The position numbers were made by a program, and so were the translations under genes. From the NCBI RefSeq assembly GCF_050633145.1, contig NZ_JBOEFY010000025.1, positions 1 to 64,000 on the forward strand: 64,000 nt of DNA. Direction: 5' to 3'. The DNA is from Kordia sp050633145. Lineage in GTDB: Bacteria; Bacteroidota; Bacteroidia; Flavobacteriales; Flavobacteriaceae. This document shows positions 1 through 8,616 of this stretch, one piece after another (position 1 is the first letter of the stretch; each line of letters starts with the position of its first letter). Below the pieces are notes generated by a model. It was not told the DNA's origin and made no database searches. It was given only the letters and a program-made list of their open reading frames with translations.

Positions 1-2
1 TG

Positions 3-134
3 AAATTACCAAACCAAACAAAAGCGGTAGAGCGCAAGACATATAATGCAAATGCCGTGACTGTTGGAGCAAATACTTCTGCAGCACTTACACCTATGAT
101 TAATCGTGTTTTATTTCCAGGAATGAACTTTTAA
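3..134 (+). CDS. C-terminal end of an unidentified small protein (5' truncated)
   Basis: Reading frame 3 is open from the left edge and ends at a TAA at 132-134, giving 43 residues that finish with LTPMINRVLFPGMNF. The stretch is Ala/Thr/Asn-rich with no recognisable motif and no cysteine. The strong terminator at 213-248 lies about 80 bases after the stop on the same strand, which supports this being the true 3' end of a transcribed gene. The start lies outside the window, so family and full length cannot be judged. I do not recognise it. Confidence 0.55.
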   Translation, partial: KLPNQTKAVERKTYNANAVTVGANTSAALTPMINRVLFPGMNF

Positions 135-212
135 TGGGGTTAAAGATCTTATTTTTTTAGGTTATGATAAGTAAGACGTCAATTTGTAGGGCAGATTTGA
201 CGCATGTTAGGA

Positions 213-248
213 GACTATCACAGGAATATGTGATAGTCTTTTTTTTAT
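213..248 (+). terminator. Rho-independent terminator after the partial left-edge gene
   Basis: A perfect 10-bp stem (gactatcaca at 213-222 pairing with tgtgatagtc at 229-238) with a 6-base loop is followed by a run of T from 239. It fits termination of the gene ending at 134. Confidence 0.85.
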
Positions 249-374
249 TTCAATCTAATAAATGAAGCCATTATTTGTATTGATATTTCTTGCAGACATT
301 GCTTTACACAGCAATCAAGTATTCCGCGATGTCCTATGAATATTCCAACAGAATAAAATCTATAGATATCTTTA

Positions 375-403
375 AGAAAAGTAGACAATACGTCTACTTT
401 TCT
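375..403 (-). terminator. Terminator overlapping the stop codon of the 394-2502 gene
   Basis: A perfect 12-bp stem (agaaaagtagac at 375-386, gtctacttttct at 392-403) with a 5-base loop. The distal arm contains the TAG stop of the minus-strand gene (plus-strand cta at 394-396), so the hairpin forms from the last codons of the message. The T-tract on the minus strand is interrupted (TTTTCTT), so efficiency is uncertain. Confidence 0.65.
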
Positions 404-2502
404 TTTCCTTCATACGCAAACGAAACAGGTTCGTTATGTTCTTTTTGTAAAAGCTTGTTTACTTTTAAATAGTTTCTCCAAGCAGCAGCTCTATCACTTG
501 AAGTACAACCATACATGCTGTTTGAAGTACAAAATTTATCAGGATAGCCAAGCGTAGTTTTATGTGTTAATTCTAAAATTTTAATGATGGCATAGACGCC
601 ATTATCTTGAGCGCCGCCACCGCCACCTGCAAAGGCTATATTAATGTCGTATTTTAAAATCTCATAGATCGTATCATAATTCAGTGTTTTGTCAGCATTG
701 GTAAATTCAATACCGGCTTGTGTTAGCGAATATCGATACATTTCTTCTTCTGAATATTTTTGGTAGTTTTTAAGGAAATCAGCTCTGTTTTTATTATCGG
801 TTATAGATGGAATGTGCGAAAAACCAAAGTCACGTTCTAGAAACGAATATTTGAGGTAATAGTTTTTAAAAGGAAATGCTTCAATGGCTTTCAGTGCTTC
901 TCCAATTTGCTCGTATGTAATTCGTGAAACAGCATAATTTAATTTCTTCTTTAGTTCTGTACTATCCAATTGTGAAGCCATAATTTTTTTGAATTCACTT
1001 TGAAAATCTTTAAGTCTTTCCGTAGAATTTGCATGTGATGATTTTTTTTCTCTTTCAATATATACAATAGGTGTTTTTGCAATTTTGATTGCTTTAGTAA
1101 CGATGTCTGATGAAATTTCAGTATCGATAGAAACTTCTTCTAATGCTTTTAAAACTTCGGGAGTTGCGCCCGTAAACTTGACTAAATAAAGATTGCAAAA
1201 ACCGATGATTCCTAACCTTTTAAACCATCTTGCTTTTAATACATAGTTTTTGAGATATTTTTTAGTACGTACAAGTTCATTCCAATTTTTAGAATAAAAT
1301 GTATCCAGAATTCTTCCTGCGGAATACGTAAAACCCCATTTGTTCGAATATACAGCAGCCCAATATTCAAAAGCTTCAACAGTATCTAATGTTAAAAAAT
1401 TGATTAATTCATTTTCAAGTTGTCTACGTTCTTTAAAAGACAAATTAGTTTGTAAAGTGGCAATCTTATGTTGCAATGTTTCACTACCTGTAAAGTCAAT
1501 TTGTTCTTTTTTGCAATAATCTGTAAATAACACAAGTTGTTTTAAAAAACGATATGGAAATGTAGGAATGTTGTAATTAGCTCTAATCCTTGAACGATCA
1601 TATTCGTTCGCCAATTTTGTAACTTTTTCAATATCCGAAGTACTCAATTCTATAAAAGCGTTTAGGGCGATTGTATCGTTTTTACTGACTAACTTTTCAA
1701 ACAAACCAGTTTCTTTGTCAACTTTTTTAATAGATAACGAAGGATTTTCAAAAATATTCAAAGTAGCATTCCACTTGTAATCTTTATAATGATTCGCAAA
1801 AAAGGTCAGTAAATTGACTTTAGAGGTTTCATAAAAATCATTTTCAATATGATAACTCATTATATTATGTTCTTGTGGAACAGCAATGTATGAATTGGTC
1901 AATACCGAAAGTAAATCTGTCATATCTTTTTGATCATACGAATATTCATCATGATGATAGCGTCTTTTTACAAGTACAGAAGCAATCTCCAACAAGGCAC
2001 GCGGATTTTTCTCTTTAATAAGTTGATCGATCTCATTGTCTTTTACCCAAGCAAAATTGAGCAATTCATTTCTTCTAGTATTAAGATTTTGGATCTTATC
2101 TGGAGTTAATGCAACAATTTCATACCTAGTTTTTCGTTCAGAAAAAGGCGTAAGTATAAAAGCATCGGCTAACTTAGAAAATGTTAAACTTGCACGATTG
2201 TCCGAAAGGAATTTTTTAAAATCTTGGGATGAAGTTGCAGTGTCAATCACAATCTCGGTGGGTAAAAACATAGAATTTTCACGAACAATTCTTTTTGCCA
2301 CGTTCGATTCTGTTGTATGAATGATATGATAACCTAAAGTTTCAACATACTTTTCTTCGCTGTCAAAATATTCCGCAAGATCATACAAGGTCTTCATGTC
2401 ACCTTTTCGGAGTTTATGATCCAGAAAATCGAATGTTTTCAATTGCGAAAATACACTTGAAGAAATCAACAAACAGAGGAGAATAATACTTCTTTTCAAC
2501 AT
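394..2502 (-). CDS. Large exported protein of unknown function (702 aa)
   Basis: The N-terminus MLKRSIILLCLLISSSVFSQ is a standard Sec signal peptide with a likely cleavage after FSQ, so the product should reach the periplasm or outer membrane. The rest is long, mostly helical-looking and rich in Lys, Glu and Tyr. I see no catalytic motif. Near the C-terminus a run of five glycines (AFAGGGGGAQDNG) is followed by a short Cys-containing segment. No T9SS sorting domain ends the protein. The next gene on the same strand, 111 bases upstream (2613-3800), is also an exported protein, and the two may share a transcript. Function unknown; confidence refers to the gene being real. Confidence 0.8.
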   Translation of the reverse strand: MLKRSIILLCLLISSSVFSQLKTFDFLDHKLRKGDMKTLYDLAEYFDSEEKYVETLGYHIIHTTESNVAKRIVRENSMFLPTEIVIDTATSSQDFKKFLSDNRASLTFSKLADAFILTPFSERKTRYEIVALTPDKIQNLNTRRNELLNFAWVKDNEIDQLIKEKNPRALLEIASVLVKRRYHHDEYSYDQKDMTDLLSVLTNSYIAVPQEHNIMSYHIENDFYETSKVNLLTFFANHYKDYKWNATLNIFENPSLSIKKVDKETGLFEKLVSKNDTIALNAFIELSTSDIEKVTKLANEYDRSRIRANYNIPTFPYRFLKQLVLFTDYCKKEQIDFTGSETLQHKIATLQTNLSFKERRQLENELINFLTLDTVEAFEYWAAVYSNKWGFTYSAGRILDTFYSKNWNELVRTKKYLKNYVLKARWFKRLGIIGFCNLYLVKFTGATPEVLKALEEVSIDTEISSDIVTKAIKIAKTPIVYIEREKKSSHANSTERLKDFQSEFKKIMASQLDSTELKKKLNYAVSRITYEQIGEALKAIEAFPFKNYYLKYSFLERDFGFSHIPSITDNKNRADFLKNYQKYSEEEMYRYSLTQAGIEFTNADKTLNYDTIYEILKYDINIAFAGGGGGAQDNGVYAIIKILELTHKTTLGYPDKFCTSNSMYGCTSSDRAAAWRNYLKVNKLLQKEHNEPVSFAYEGKEK

Positions 2503-2612
2503 TTTTGGTGTTTTTAGTTACTCAAACATATCATAACATTTTTAAATATCATATTCAAAATGAGTCAGTTGTCATGTCTGTTGAGTATCTAGATGGTTTA
2601 GTTGAGGAAAAA

Positions 2613-3800
2613 TTATTCTTTTATGCTAAGTTTAATGGTTTCTACAGCATGATTACTAAAACTATGCTCGTTTTCTTTTTTAAATTCTACGGTAAGGTTT
2701 GTAGCAATGCTCGTTTTTTTGAAAACTTCCATAGCTTCTGTAGATAACACCACAAATATTTTCCCTTTTTCGTTTGGCTGAATCAAAGATTTAGAATAGG
2801 TGATTAATGCAACTTCATTATCTGAATCGACATTCATAACCTGTAAAGGAATTTGACCTGTATTCGTAAAATTGAACACAATAGGATCTGAATATCCAGT
2901 TGCAAAGTTTGGTGCTTCTTTAGTTTCTTTATCAAAACGAACTTCTATTTTGCGAGTATCAGAACCTTGAATTTTGACACCAAAATTAATAGCAGTATTA
3001 TGTTCTTTTATTCCAATTGTCTCAGAATTATACATTCGTCCACTGATAATTGCATTTTTATAGGTAACAAGTATTTTCACAGTTTCTCCTGGCTGCACAA
3101 ACTTTTTTTCAAGTGTTACTTCATAGCTTGTTTTTCGCGGAAACAATGATTCTGTAAGTTCTATCACTACATCAGAAACATTTTTAACCTCAATATGTTT
3201 TACAATATTTTCTTTGTCAGTAACATCTCCAAAATCGATGAGGTAGGTGCCTAAATTATGTTCTGTATCCAAGAGTAAATCATCTTTATTGACAATTTCA
3301 ATCACGCTAGGTGTTTTCGTTTTAGGATCAACTTCTTCAAATTGAATGGATTCAATAGAAAAGTCATATGTAGCACTTCTATTGGTCACGGCATCTAATT
3401 TACCGTACATATATTCACTCCATCCCGATACAATTGGCCCCATAGTTGTTGTCAATTGTGTCTGTTTATCAGATAATAATTTTTGTTTGTCATTTTTATA
3501 AATCTCAATCAATTGGTTGAGTTCTTTTTCAGAATAGATTTCATAAACTTTAGGCATACTTTCTAAAAAAATCTTATTCAAACCAAGCTTTACTGCTTTT
3601 GTTTTATAGGCAGTCCAATAGTCTGCTTCTGCAAAAGGGTTTTTACTTTTTTGCTCAGCAATCATACGATTTAGAATGTCGTTAAAAACTTGCTCAAATC
3701 CATTGAATTGGAAAAGTGTTCGCACTTTTTCTTCCTTACTTTGTGCATTGAGGTTAAAAATGAGAAACAACGGAAGTATCGTAAAAAATCTTTTTATCAT
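2613..3800 (-). CDS. Exported protein with DUF2059-like helical domain and DUF1573-like Ig-type repeats
   Basis: I place the start at the ATG at 3800 because it begins directly with the signal peptide MIKRFFTILPLFLIFNLNAQ; the longer open frame adds an unlikely 19 residues. After cleavage, roughly residues 20-120 resemble DUF2059 (helical, with YSEKELNQLIEIYKNDKQK). Residues about 165-390 look like two DUF1573/Ig-like beta domains (GTYLIDFGDVTDKENIVKHI, then a second with IVFNFTNTGQIPLQVMNV), of the kind bacteria use for periplasmic or cell-surface protein contacts. No active site is evident. It lies upstream of the 702-aa exported protein on the same strand. Family assignment is from motif memory, not a search. 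Confidence 0.75.
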   Translation of the reverse strand: MIKRFFTILPLFLIFNLNAQSKEEKVRTLFQFNGFEQVFNDILNRMIAEQKSKNPFAEADYWTAYKTKAVKLGLNKIFLESMPKVYEIYSEKELNQLIEIYKNDKQKLLSDKQTQLTTTMGPIVSGWSEYMYGKLDAVTNRSATYDFSIESIQFEEVDPKTKTPSVIEIVNKDDLLLDTEHNLGTYLIDFGDVTDKENIVKHIEVKNVSDVVIELTESLFPRKTSYEVTLEKKFVQPGETVKILVTYKNAIISGRMYNSETIGIKEHNTAINFGVKIQGSDTRKIEVRFDKETKEAPNFATGYSDPIVFNFTNTGQIPLQVMNVDSDNEVALITYSKSLIQPNEKGKIFVVLSTEAMEVFKKTSIATNLTVEFKKENEHSFSNHAVETIKLSIKE

Positions 3801-4003
3801 GAGGTTATATATCGGTAGTGTGTTAAAGGCGACTAAAATACAAAAAAAGAATGCCATATTTTATACCCAACTATAAGGAAAAAATGCAAGGTTTATTAAT
3901 TTTGCTTACATCTAGCAGAGCGGAAAGTGTATGTATTTTCCTTTTCATTGATAACTAATTTGAGATCAATAATCTTAGAATAAAAGAACCGTTTTAAAGA
4001 AAA

Positions 4004-4035
4004 AAACTGCTAATGTTTTCCCGAGTCAGCAGTTT
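4004..4035 (-). terminator. Terminator of the Cys-rich GG-leader peptide gene
   Basis: The arms aaactgct (4004-4011) and agcagttt (4028-4035) pair. On the minus strand the hairpin is followed by a run of T, 15 bases after the peptide stop. It suggests the peptide gene ends its own transcript. Confidence 0.7.
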
Positions 4036-4049
4036 AATAAGATTAAATC

Positions 4050-4232
4050 TTAAATACAATATGCAACTGGAAAAGCATTTGGATCTCCATAAGCATAACA
4101 ACTAGGATTGCTGCAAGGATCGCAACAATGAGTTGTAGGATTGCAACAGGCACTAAGACCGCGACCACCATTGACTTTCTTTTGTTCAGGTTTGGTTAAT
4201 TCTGAACCTAAATTTAAAATTAATTTTAACAT
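4050..4232 (-). CDS. Cys-rich peptide with double-glycine leader (bacteriocin/RiPP-like precursor)
   Basis: Sixty residues. The first 23 (MLKLILNLGSELTKPEQKKV then NGG) match the short double-glycine leaders of Bacteroidota bacteriocin-like peptides, which C39-type peptidase/ABC exporters cleave after GG. The 37-residue remainder begins GRGLSACC and holds seven cysteines, including two CC pairs, plus several Pro, Asn and Ser/Thr. Seven is odd, so either one thiol is free or modified, or the peptide pairs with a partner. Two oxygenase genes lie 145 bases upstream on the same strand; no cyclase, LanB/LanC or C39 exporter is in the window. It could be a RiPP, a disulfide-rich secreted peptide or a metal-binding peptide. 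The leader is clear; the activity is not. Confidence 0.75.
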   Translation of the reverse strand: MLKLILNLGSELTKPEQKKVNGGRGLSACCNPTTHCCDPCSNPSCYAYGDPNAFPVAYCI

Positions 4233-4376
4233 GTTATAAAGTTATTGGTTAATAATAAAAAAGATAAAACAAATAATAATCAGGGAGTTACGGGAATGCC
4301 ATAAAACTTTTAAGATAGTAGCTGTTCTTATTAATCAACGCATACTTTCGAGCAGAAAAATAATTGTAGATTATTT

Positions 4377-5180
4377 TTATATTGTTTTTTTAGGCAACAT
4401 CAAATCACTTTCACTTAACGTATATTTCATGGTAGGATATTCAAAATCCATACTTCTGTTTTCTTCGCCACGTGTCATATAAAAATTTCTTCGTTGTTCT
4501 TCATTAGCCAATTCTAGTAAGGTTCCATCAGAAAAATAAGGTAATTCATCTTTAAAGTGAATAAAAGTTTTTGAAGTGCGAAACGTAATGCCTAACCATC
4601 TATTATCTGGAATGACTTCTTTTTTGCCAGAAATAGGTTCTAATACAATCTTATGCTGAAACTTTGAATTATTCGCAACAGAGAAAAAGACAACCGAATT
4701 ATTTTCCAGCAAAAACTCAAACTCTTTATTTGCGATTTTGTCTCTCACTTTTAACTTTCGCAACATGTGTTTTGAAACCTCTTCTGGCTGTTCATAACAA
4801 GAAAACAAAGCAATAAAAGAACTTGGTTCAATATCCAAACATTGATCGGAATGGTATTTCATTTTAGTATATTCTGCATTGTAAATTTCAATCAACGCAT
4901 TATTGAATGAAACTTCAGAAAACGGAATCTCAGGAGTGTTTTTTACAGTACTTTCTATCTGTTCGGCAATAATGTTGTGAATGCTAGAAAAATCATGCGC
5001 AGGAATCGTATACTTTGTAGTTGTTCGCACAAGCGGAATGCCTTTATCGCTCATTTTCACCAAATGATTGCCTTTTCTGCCTTTACCAACATCTTCAAAA
5101 ACAGCAGACTTGGACAACGAATCAAACAGTGTATCTTCCAGCGAAAGCGAAAACTGATAAAAGCCATTTTTCTCTATCAT
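4377..5180 (-). CDS. Fe(II)/2-oxoglutarate-dependent oxygenase, AlkB-like fold (paralogue A)
   Basis: This 267-residue protein has the full iron/2OG facial triad of a double-stranded beta-helix oxygenase: H110 and D112 (KMKYHSDQ), distal H176 (KFQHKIVLEP), and arginines R194/R201 in NRWLGITFRTSK for 2-oxoglutarate. An upstream IPLVRTTTKYTIPA segment resembles the substrate-lid region of AlkB-like proteins. It is the last gene of a tight operon, starting 4 bases after the related gene at 5185-6405. The two share the H-x-D, H and R pattern in the same order, so they are diverged duplicates. The substrate is unknown. AlkB-type demethylation of nucleic acid and hydroxylation of a peptide or small molecule are both open. 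Signal-free, hence cytoplasmic. Confidence 0.75.
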   Translation of the reverse strand: MIEKNGFYQFSLSLEDTLFDSLSKSAVFEDVGKGRKGNHLVKMSDKGIPLVRTTTKYTIPAHDFSSIHNIIAEQIESTVKNTPEIPFSEVSFNNALIEIYNAEYTKMKYHSDQCLDIEPSSFIALFSCYEQPEEVSKHMLRKLKVRDKIANKEFEFLLENNSVVFFSVANNSKFQHKIVLEPISGKKEVIPDNRWLGITFRTSKTFIHFKDELPYFSDGTLLELANEEQRRNFYMTRGEENRSMDFEYPTMKYTLSESDLMLPKKTI

Positions 5181-5184
5181 AATT

Positions 5185-6405
5185 TCAAAAAATAGGTTTT
5201 TGGTAATCGCCCAAATTCATGCTAAAATGTACTTTTCCATAAGCGATTTTACGTTCTGAAACATTTTCTTCATAATACGTATCTCGCAATTCGGACAAGG
5301 TTTCTCTAGTCATTTCCTCTAGTTTGATGAGGTCGTTATTTTCCTTAATAAAAGTTTCATTATTCATAAAGACAGCTCCCATATTCGAACAACGAACTAC
5401 ATAGCCCATTCGCGTTGGAATGCGATCTACATTCAGTTGCGAAGGTCTAATTTCATGTGTGTACAATCTGTTCGTAGAAAGCGGAATAATAAACACAGAA
5501 TTTGGATACAAAGTCACACTGAATTCTTTTTCTAGACTTTCATCTGTAACGGACTTTTTTAGTTTAAAATGAAGTCTTGTCAAACCTGTAGTTTTTCCAT
5601 AACACCAATCAAATCGATCAGTTTTAGAGGCTTTCAAATGTTCAAATTGCGAGTGGTCATAAAACGTGCAAAAAGCAATCAGACCATTTTTGTCCATATC
5701 CTTGGTTTTATCCGAGTGCGCTTTAATTTTTGCTTTGCGTTCTTTGGCTCTTTCATCGGTGTCTTTTCTATTCTCATAAATCTGTGCCAACACATGATTT
5801 AAGGAAGTTTTATCTTCAAAAACGGTTGCTGCAGCTGTATTTAATTTTGTAATGATACTTTGATCTGTTTTGCGGAAATTATCGGTCGGGCCGGATAAAT
5901 TACTCGAACAACGCAGCAAGTGAAAATGTAACTGTTCGTTACCATCGTTTGTGTTTTCTTTTGAAACTTGACTCAAATAAATTCCCTTTCGCAAAGCGTT
6001 CGATTGCTTATTAGATTCGGTTAAATGCTGAAACTCATGTTCGGATTTAATCTGATCAAAATAAGTATCATATTCATGAAAGAAACTTCTAAAATAAACG
6101 CCAGCATTATGCACAATTATTGGAACTTCACCCAAAGATATAAGTTGAATATGTTTAGTAGAAAGCTGTTCGTAATTCCTCGAAAGTTCTCGAATTACAT
6201 AAACAGTACGATCAATATTTTCAATTTTTGTAATATTTCCAAAAGCATACACATGTTCGTGATGCTTCTTAATTTCAGAAACGCTTTCCGCCAAAGCGCC
6301 ACAAAAGTTTCTAACTAAATAGTTTAACTCATCGGTTTGTTTTTCAATATCAGTTAAAGCTAGAAGTATATTTTTTGTTTTGGAGATTTTATTTTCAGTG
6401 TACAT
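5185..6405 (-). CDS. Fe(II)/2-oxoglutarate oxygenase-like protein with N-terminal extension (paralogue B)
   Basis: 406 residues. The C-terminal half mirrors its neighbour: H230 and D232 (KIKAHSDKTKDMD), a GLIAFCTFYD strand equivalent to FIALFSCYE, an EKEFSVTLYPNSVFIIP strand equivalent to KEFEFLLENNSVVFFS, distal H317 (LYTHEIRPS), and R332/R338 (TRMGYVVRCS). The ligands needed for Fe(II) and 2OG are therefore present. The first 180 residues are helical and match nothing I know, and an insertion precedes H230. It lies between a small secreted protein (8-base gap) and paralogue A (4-base gap), an operon arrangement implying a shared pathway. B may be catalytic in its own right or may form a heterodimer with A. 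Assignment rests on side-by-side reading, not on an alignment program. Confidence 0.65.
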   Translation of the reverse strand: MYTENKISKTKNILLALTDIEKQTDELNYLVRNFCGALAESVSEIKKHHEHVYAFGNITKIENIDRTVYVIRELSRNYEQLSTKHIQLISLGEVPIIVHNAGVYFRSFFHEYDTYFDQIKSEHEFQHLTESNKQSNALRKGIYLSQVSKENTNDGNEQLHFHLLRCSSNLSGPTDNFRKTDQSIITKLNTAAATVFEDKTSLNHVLAQIYENRKDTDERAKERKAKIKAHSDKTKDMDKNGLIAFCTFYDHSQFEHLKASKTDRFDWCYGKTTGLTRLHFKLKKSVTDESLEKEFSVTLYPNSVFIIPLSTNRLYTHEIRPSQLNVDRIPTRMGYVVRCSNMGAVFMNNETFIKENNDLIKLEEMTRETLSELRDTYYEENVSERKIAYGKVHFSMNLGDYQKPIF

Positions 6406-6413
6406 TTTGGTAA

Positions 6414-6827
6414 TTAATTTTTCTTAGGCGTATGATTTGCATATAGTTTTTTAGCTTCTTTTTTAGCACGAGTAAAGATATCTTTTCCAAACTTCTCTTT
6501 CACCAATGCTGTCATGGTTTTAGAATAACATTCAGAGTAATCAGAAACTACACAACCTTTATTATCTGTGTTTATTTTATATGTTTTCTTTAAATACTGT
6601 TCGAAAAATTTATAAAATTCATAGTCCTTATAGATAATCATACCGTACGAGTAACAGTTATATTTTCCTTTTTTAAAATCTGCTTTTGCTTCTTTTGTGC
6701 CGTTTTCGCAAGATAAATCCCAATACAGATAGTCTGGACTGTTTGAATCGTTTGTTACAGTATTTTTCTCTTGCGCATACATGTTTCCAATACCTAGCGC
6801 AAACAATAAAGCAATAATAATTCTCAT
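6414..6827 (-). CDS. Small secreted protein of unknown function, first gene of the oxygenase operon
   Basis: Starting at the ATG at 6827 gives a 137-residue product with a clean signal peptide (MRIIIALLFALGIGNMYAQ); the upstream 17 in-frame codons are unlikely to be translated. The mature part is Lys/Tyr-rich with four cysteines, which could form two disulfides in the periplasm. It precedes the two oxygenase genes with an 8-base gap, so all three are probably co-transcribed, although this product is exported and the oxygenases are not. No family recognised. Confidence 0.7.
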   Translation of the reverse strand: MRIIIALLFALGIGNMYAQEKNTVTNDSNSPDYLYWDLSCENGTKEAKADFKKGKYNCYSYGMIIYKDYEFYKFFEQYLKKTYKINTDNKGCVVSDYSECYSKTMTALVKEKFGKDIFTRAKKEAKKLYANHTPKKN

Positions 6828-6944
6828 ATTTTTATATTCTAAACACTCTAAAGATATCTTTTCAAAAATGCATATCAAAATGTTTTATGAAGCTATTAAC
6901 ATGATCTTAAATTCCGTACTTTAGAAACTTCAAAAAAATAAAAC

Positions 6945-7748
6945 ATGATTCCAGACCATATAACCAATAGAAAAGGACCAAGAAGTTTAAAAGACCTCAA
7001 TCCAGAAGTTGTTGAATATTTAAACAAAGGTTTGATAGAAACAAAAAACTTAATGGAATGGTTGGCTGCCGATCAACTAGCTTTATTAAAATTGGTGTTA
7101 GATTCTATTGGGAAATCAACTTGGTATCCCGATTTTGAAGTGGCTGTACATGCACAAAAAAAACCAACAGCCAATAGCAACACAAAAGTGATTGGAGAAA
7201 CATTCGGATTGCTTACTGCTGATAAAAAGATCTATGATGAACTCAAGAAGCATACTTCCGATTTGGTACGATGTTGGGCGTGTTGGGCAGAAAGTACACA
7301 GCGCGATTCGATTCCCGATTTATTAAACGCAATGAAACCGTATGCTGCCGATACACATTTTGGCGTGCGCGAAGTCGTAATCTTTGCCACTAAAGAACGC
7401 ATGATTACCGATTTGGGCACTTCCGTAGAATTGCTAACCAAATGGACAACGAGTAGCGACGAGAACATTCGCCGTTTTGCAGTAGAATCTTTGCGACCAG
7501 TTGGCGTTTGGACGAAGAAAATAGCTGCTTTTCAGGAAAATCCAGCGAAAGCTTTAGCAGTACTAACACCTTTACAATCGGATGTTTCAAAATATGTGCG
7601 TGATGCCGTTGGAAATTGGTTGAACGATGCCAGCAAATCACAACCAGATTGGGTAACCGCACTTTGTACACAATGGAAAAAGGAATCAGACACCAAGGAA
7701 ACAGCATACATCATTAAAAGAGGCATGCGAACAATTTTGAAAAAGTAA
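6945..7748 (+). CDS. DNA alkylation repair protein, AlkC/AlkD-like HEAT-repeat fold
   Basis: 267 residues made almost entirely of short amphipathic helices in HEAT-like pairs. The pattern HFGVREVVIFATKERM ... SSDENIRRFAVESLRPVGVW is typical of the AlkC/AlkD family of 3-methyladenine DNA glycosylases, which hold DNA in a concave HEAT surface and act without base flipping. The ESLRP-x-x-W segment is the AlkC-like signature. The start ATG at 6945 is the first in frame. It is transcribed divergently from the operon encoding two AlkB-like oxygenases, so the region might be an alkylation-damage cluster, although the oxygenase substrate is unproven. Substrate specificity cannot be read from the sequence. 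Confidence 0.7.
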   Translation: MIPDHITNRKGPRSLKDLNPEVVEYLNKGLIETKNLMEWLAADQLALLKLVLDSIGKSTWYPDFEVAVHAQKKPTANSNTKVIGETFGLLTADKKIYDELKKHTSDLVRCWACWAESTQRDSIPDLLNAMKPYAADTHFGVREVVIFATKERMITDLGTSVELLTKWTTSSDENIRRFAVESLRPVGVWTKKIAAFQENPAKALAVLTPLQSDVSKYVRDAVGNWLNDASKSQPDWVTALCTQWKKESDTKETAYIIKRGMRTILKK

Positions 7749-7796
7749 ATTAAGTTTTCTAAAAGCACAGAAACGTTACATAAAATTTCCTATTCA

Positions 7797-8492
7797 ATGT
7801 TAAAAGTAGCAATATGGCCATCACATATTAATACATCTCTTTTTGAAATAAAAGAAGATAAAGGTGATTGGACTTTGTTGTTTACGAAAGAAGCTTACAG
7901 TCATTTCAAGGACTCTGGAAACATTTGGATTAAAAAGCAATTGGATTCAGTAGCTGCCAAAAAAATAGTTTCCAAAGCAAGAGAGATCGCGATTGACCCG
8001 CAATCAGATTCAAGAGTTATTTTAGATGGTGTTTCCGTTAATCTAAGATTAAAGATAGATAACAAAGAGAGTTCAGCTGAATTTCGATCACCAATTTCTG
8101 GGTCTAAAGAACAAGACTTTATGTGCGATCTAATTGGTTTAGTAAAGAGAAATATTGAAGCTCTTGAATCTCAAAATTATATAGAATTACTAGAGCAGTA
8201 TTTCTTTGATGTTTCTCCAATAAAAGAAATAAACAAAAATCCGTATCGAATAAAATTGATTGGAGGTTTGACTATTTCTGATAAAGAGGAATTAACGTCA
8301 AAGTTTGAAACGTTGCTATCTAAAAAAAATCCAATACTCGATATGACCAATTTTTATAGTATTGGAAGAGCATTGAATGAATGTTTTATAGCTATAGAAA
8401 AAGTTGAAGGACTAACCGTTTTAGCAAACGAAAGCGCCTTTTCATATTTAAAAGAAATTGACTTTGATTCAAGTAAAGTAAGTATCCAGTAG
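7797..8492 (+). CDS. Hypothetical cytoplasmic protein (231 aa)
   Basis: An intact 231-codon frame, 48 bases after the AlkC-like gene on the same strand. No signal peptide, no membrane segment, no motif I recognise. It has mixed alpha/beta character, with a SSAEFRSPISGS loop and a C-terminal helical region. Position suggests read-through from the upstream gene, but the next gene (8617) belongs to an unrelated transport unit. Function unknown. Confidence 0.65.
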   Translation: MLKVAIWPSHINTSLFEIKEDKGDWTLLFTKEAYSHFKDSGNIWIKKQLDSVAAKKIVSKAREIAIDPQSDSRVILDGVSVNLRLKIDNKESSAEFRSPISGSKEQDFMCDLIGLVKRNIEALESQNYIELLEQYFFDVSPIKEINKNPYRIKLIGGLTISDKEELTSKFETLLSKKNPILDMTNFYSIGRALNECFIAIEKVEGLTVLANESAFSYLKEIDFDSSKVSIQ

Positions 8493-8616
8493 TATGTAGA
8501 ACGAATTAAGCTACTGGTAGAAAAAGTAGTTGTAAATTAAAATCAATATGTATATTAGTAAGCGTAATTCAAAATAAGGACTTCAAATCTTGATTTACTT
8601 ATAAAACCAACCAATT

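Noticed and set aside
290..472. Short plus-strand frame of 60 codons
   Set aside because: It runs through the perfect terminator hairpin at 375-403 and antisense to the end of the real gene at 394-2502; no coding character.
4050..4232. Cys-rich peptide as a metallothionein
   Set aside because: The double-glycine leader and the spacing of cysteines fit an exported peptide better; metal binding remains possible but unsupported.
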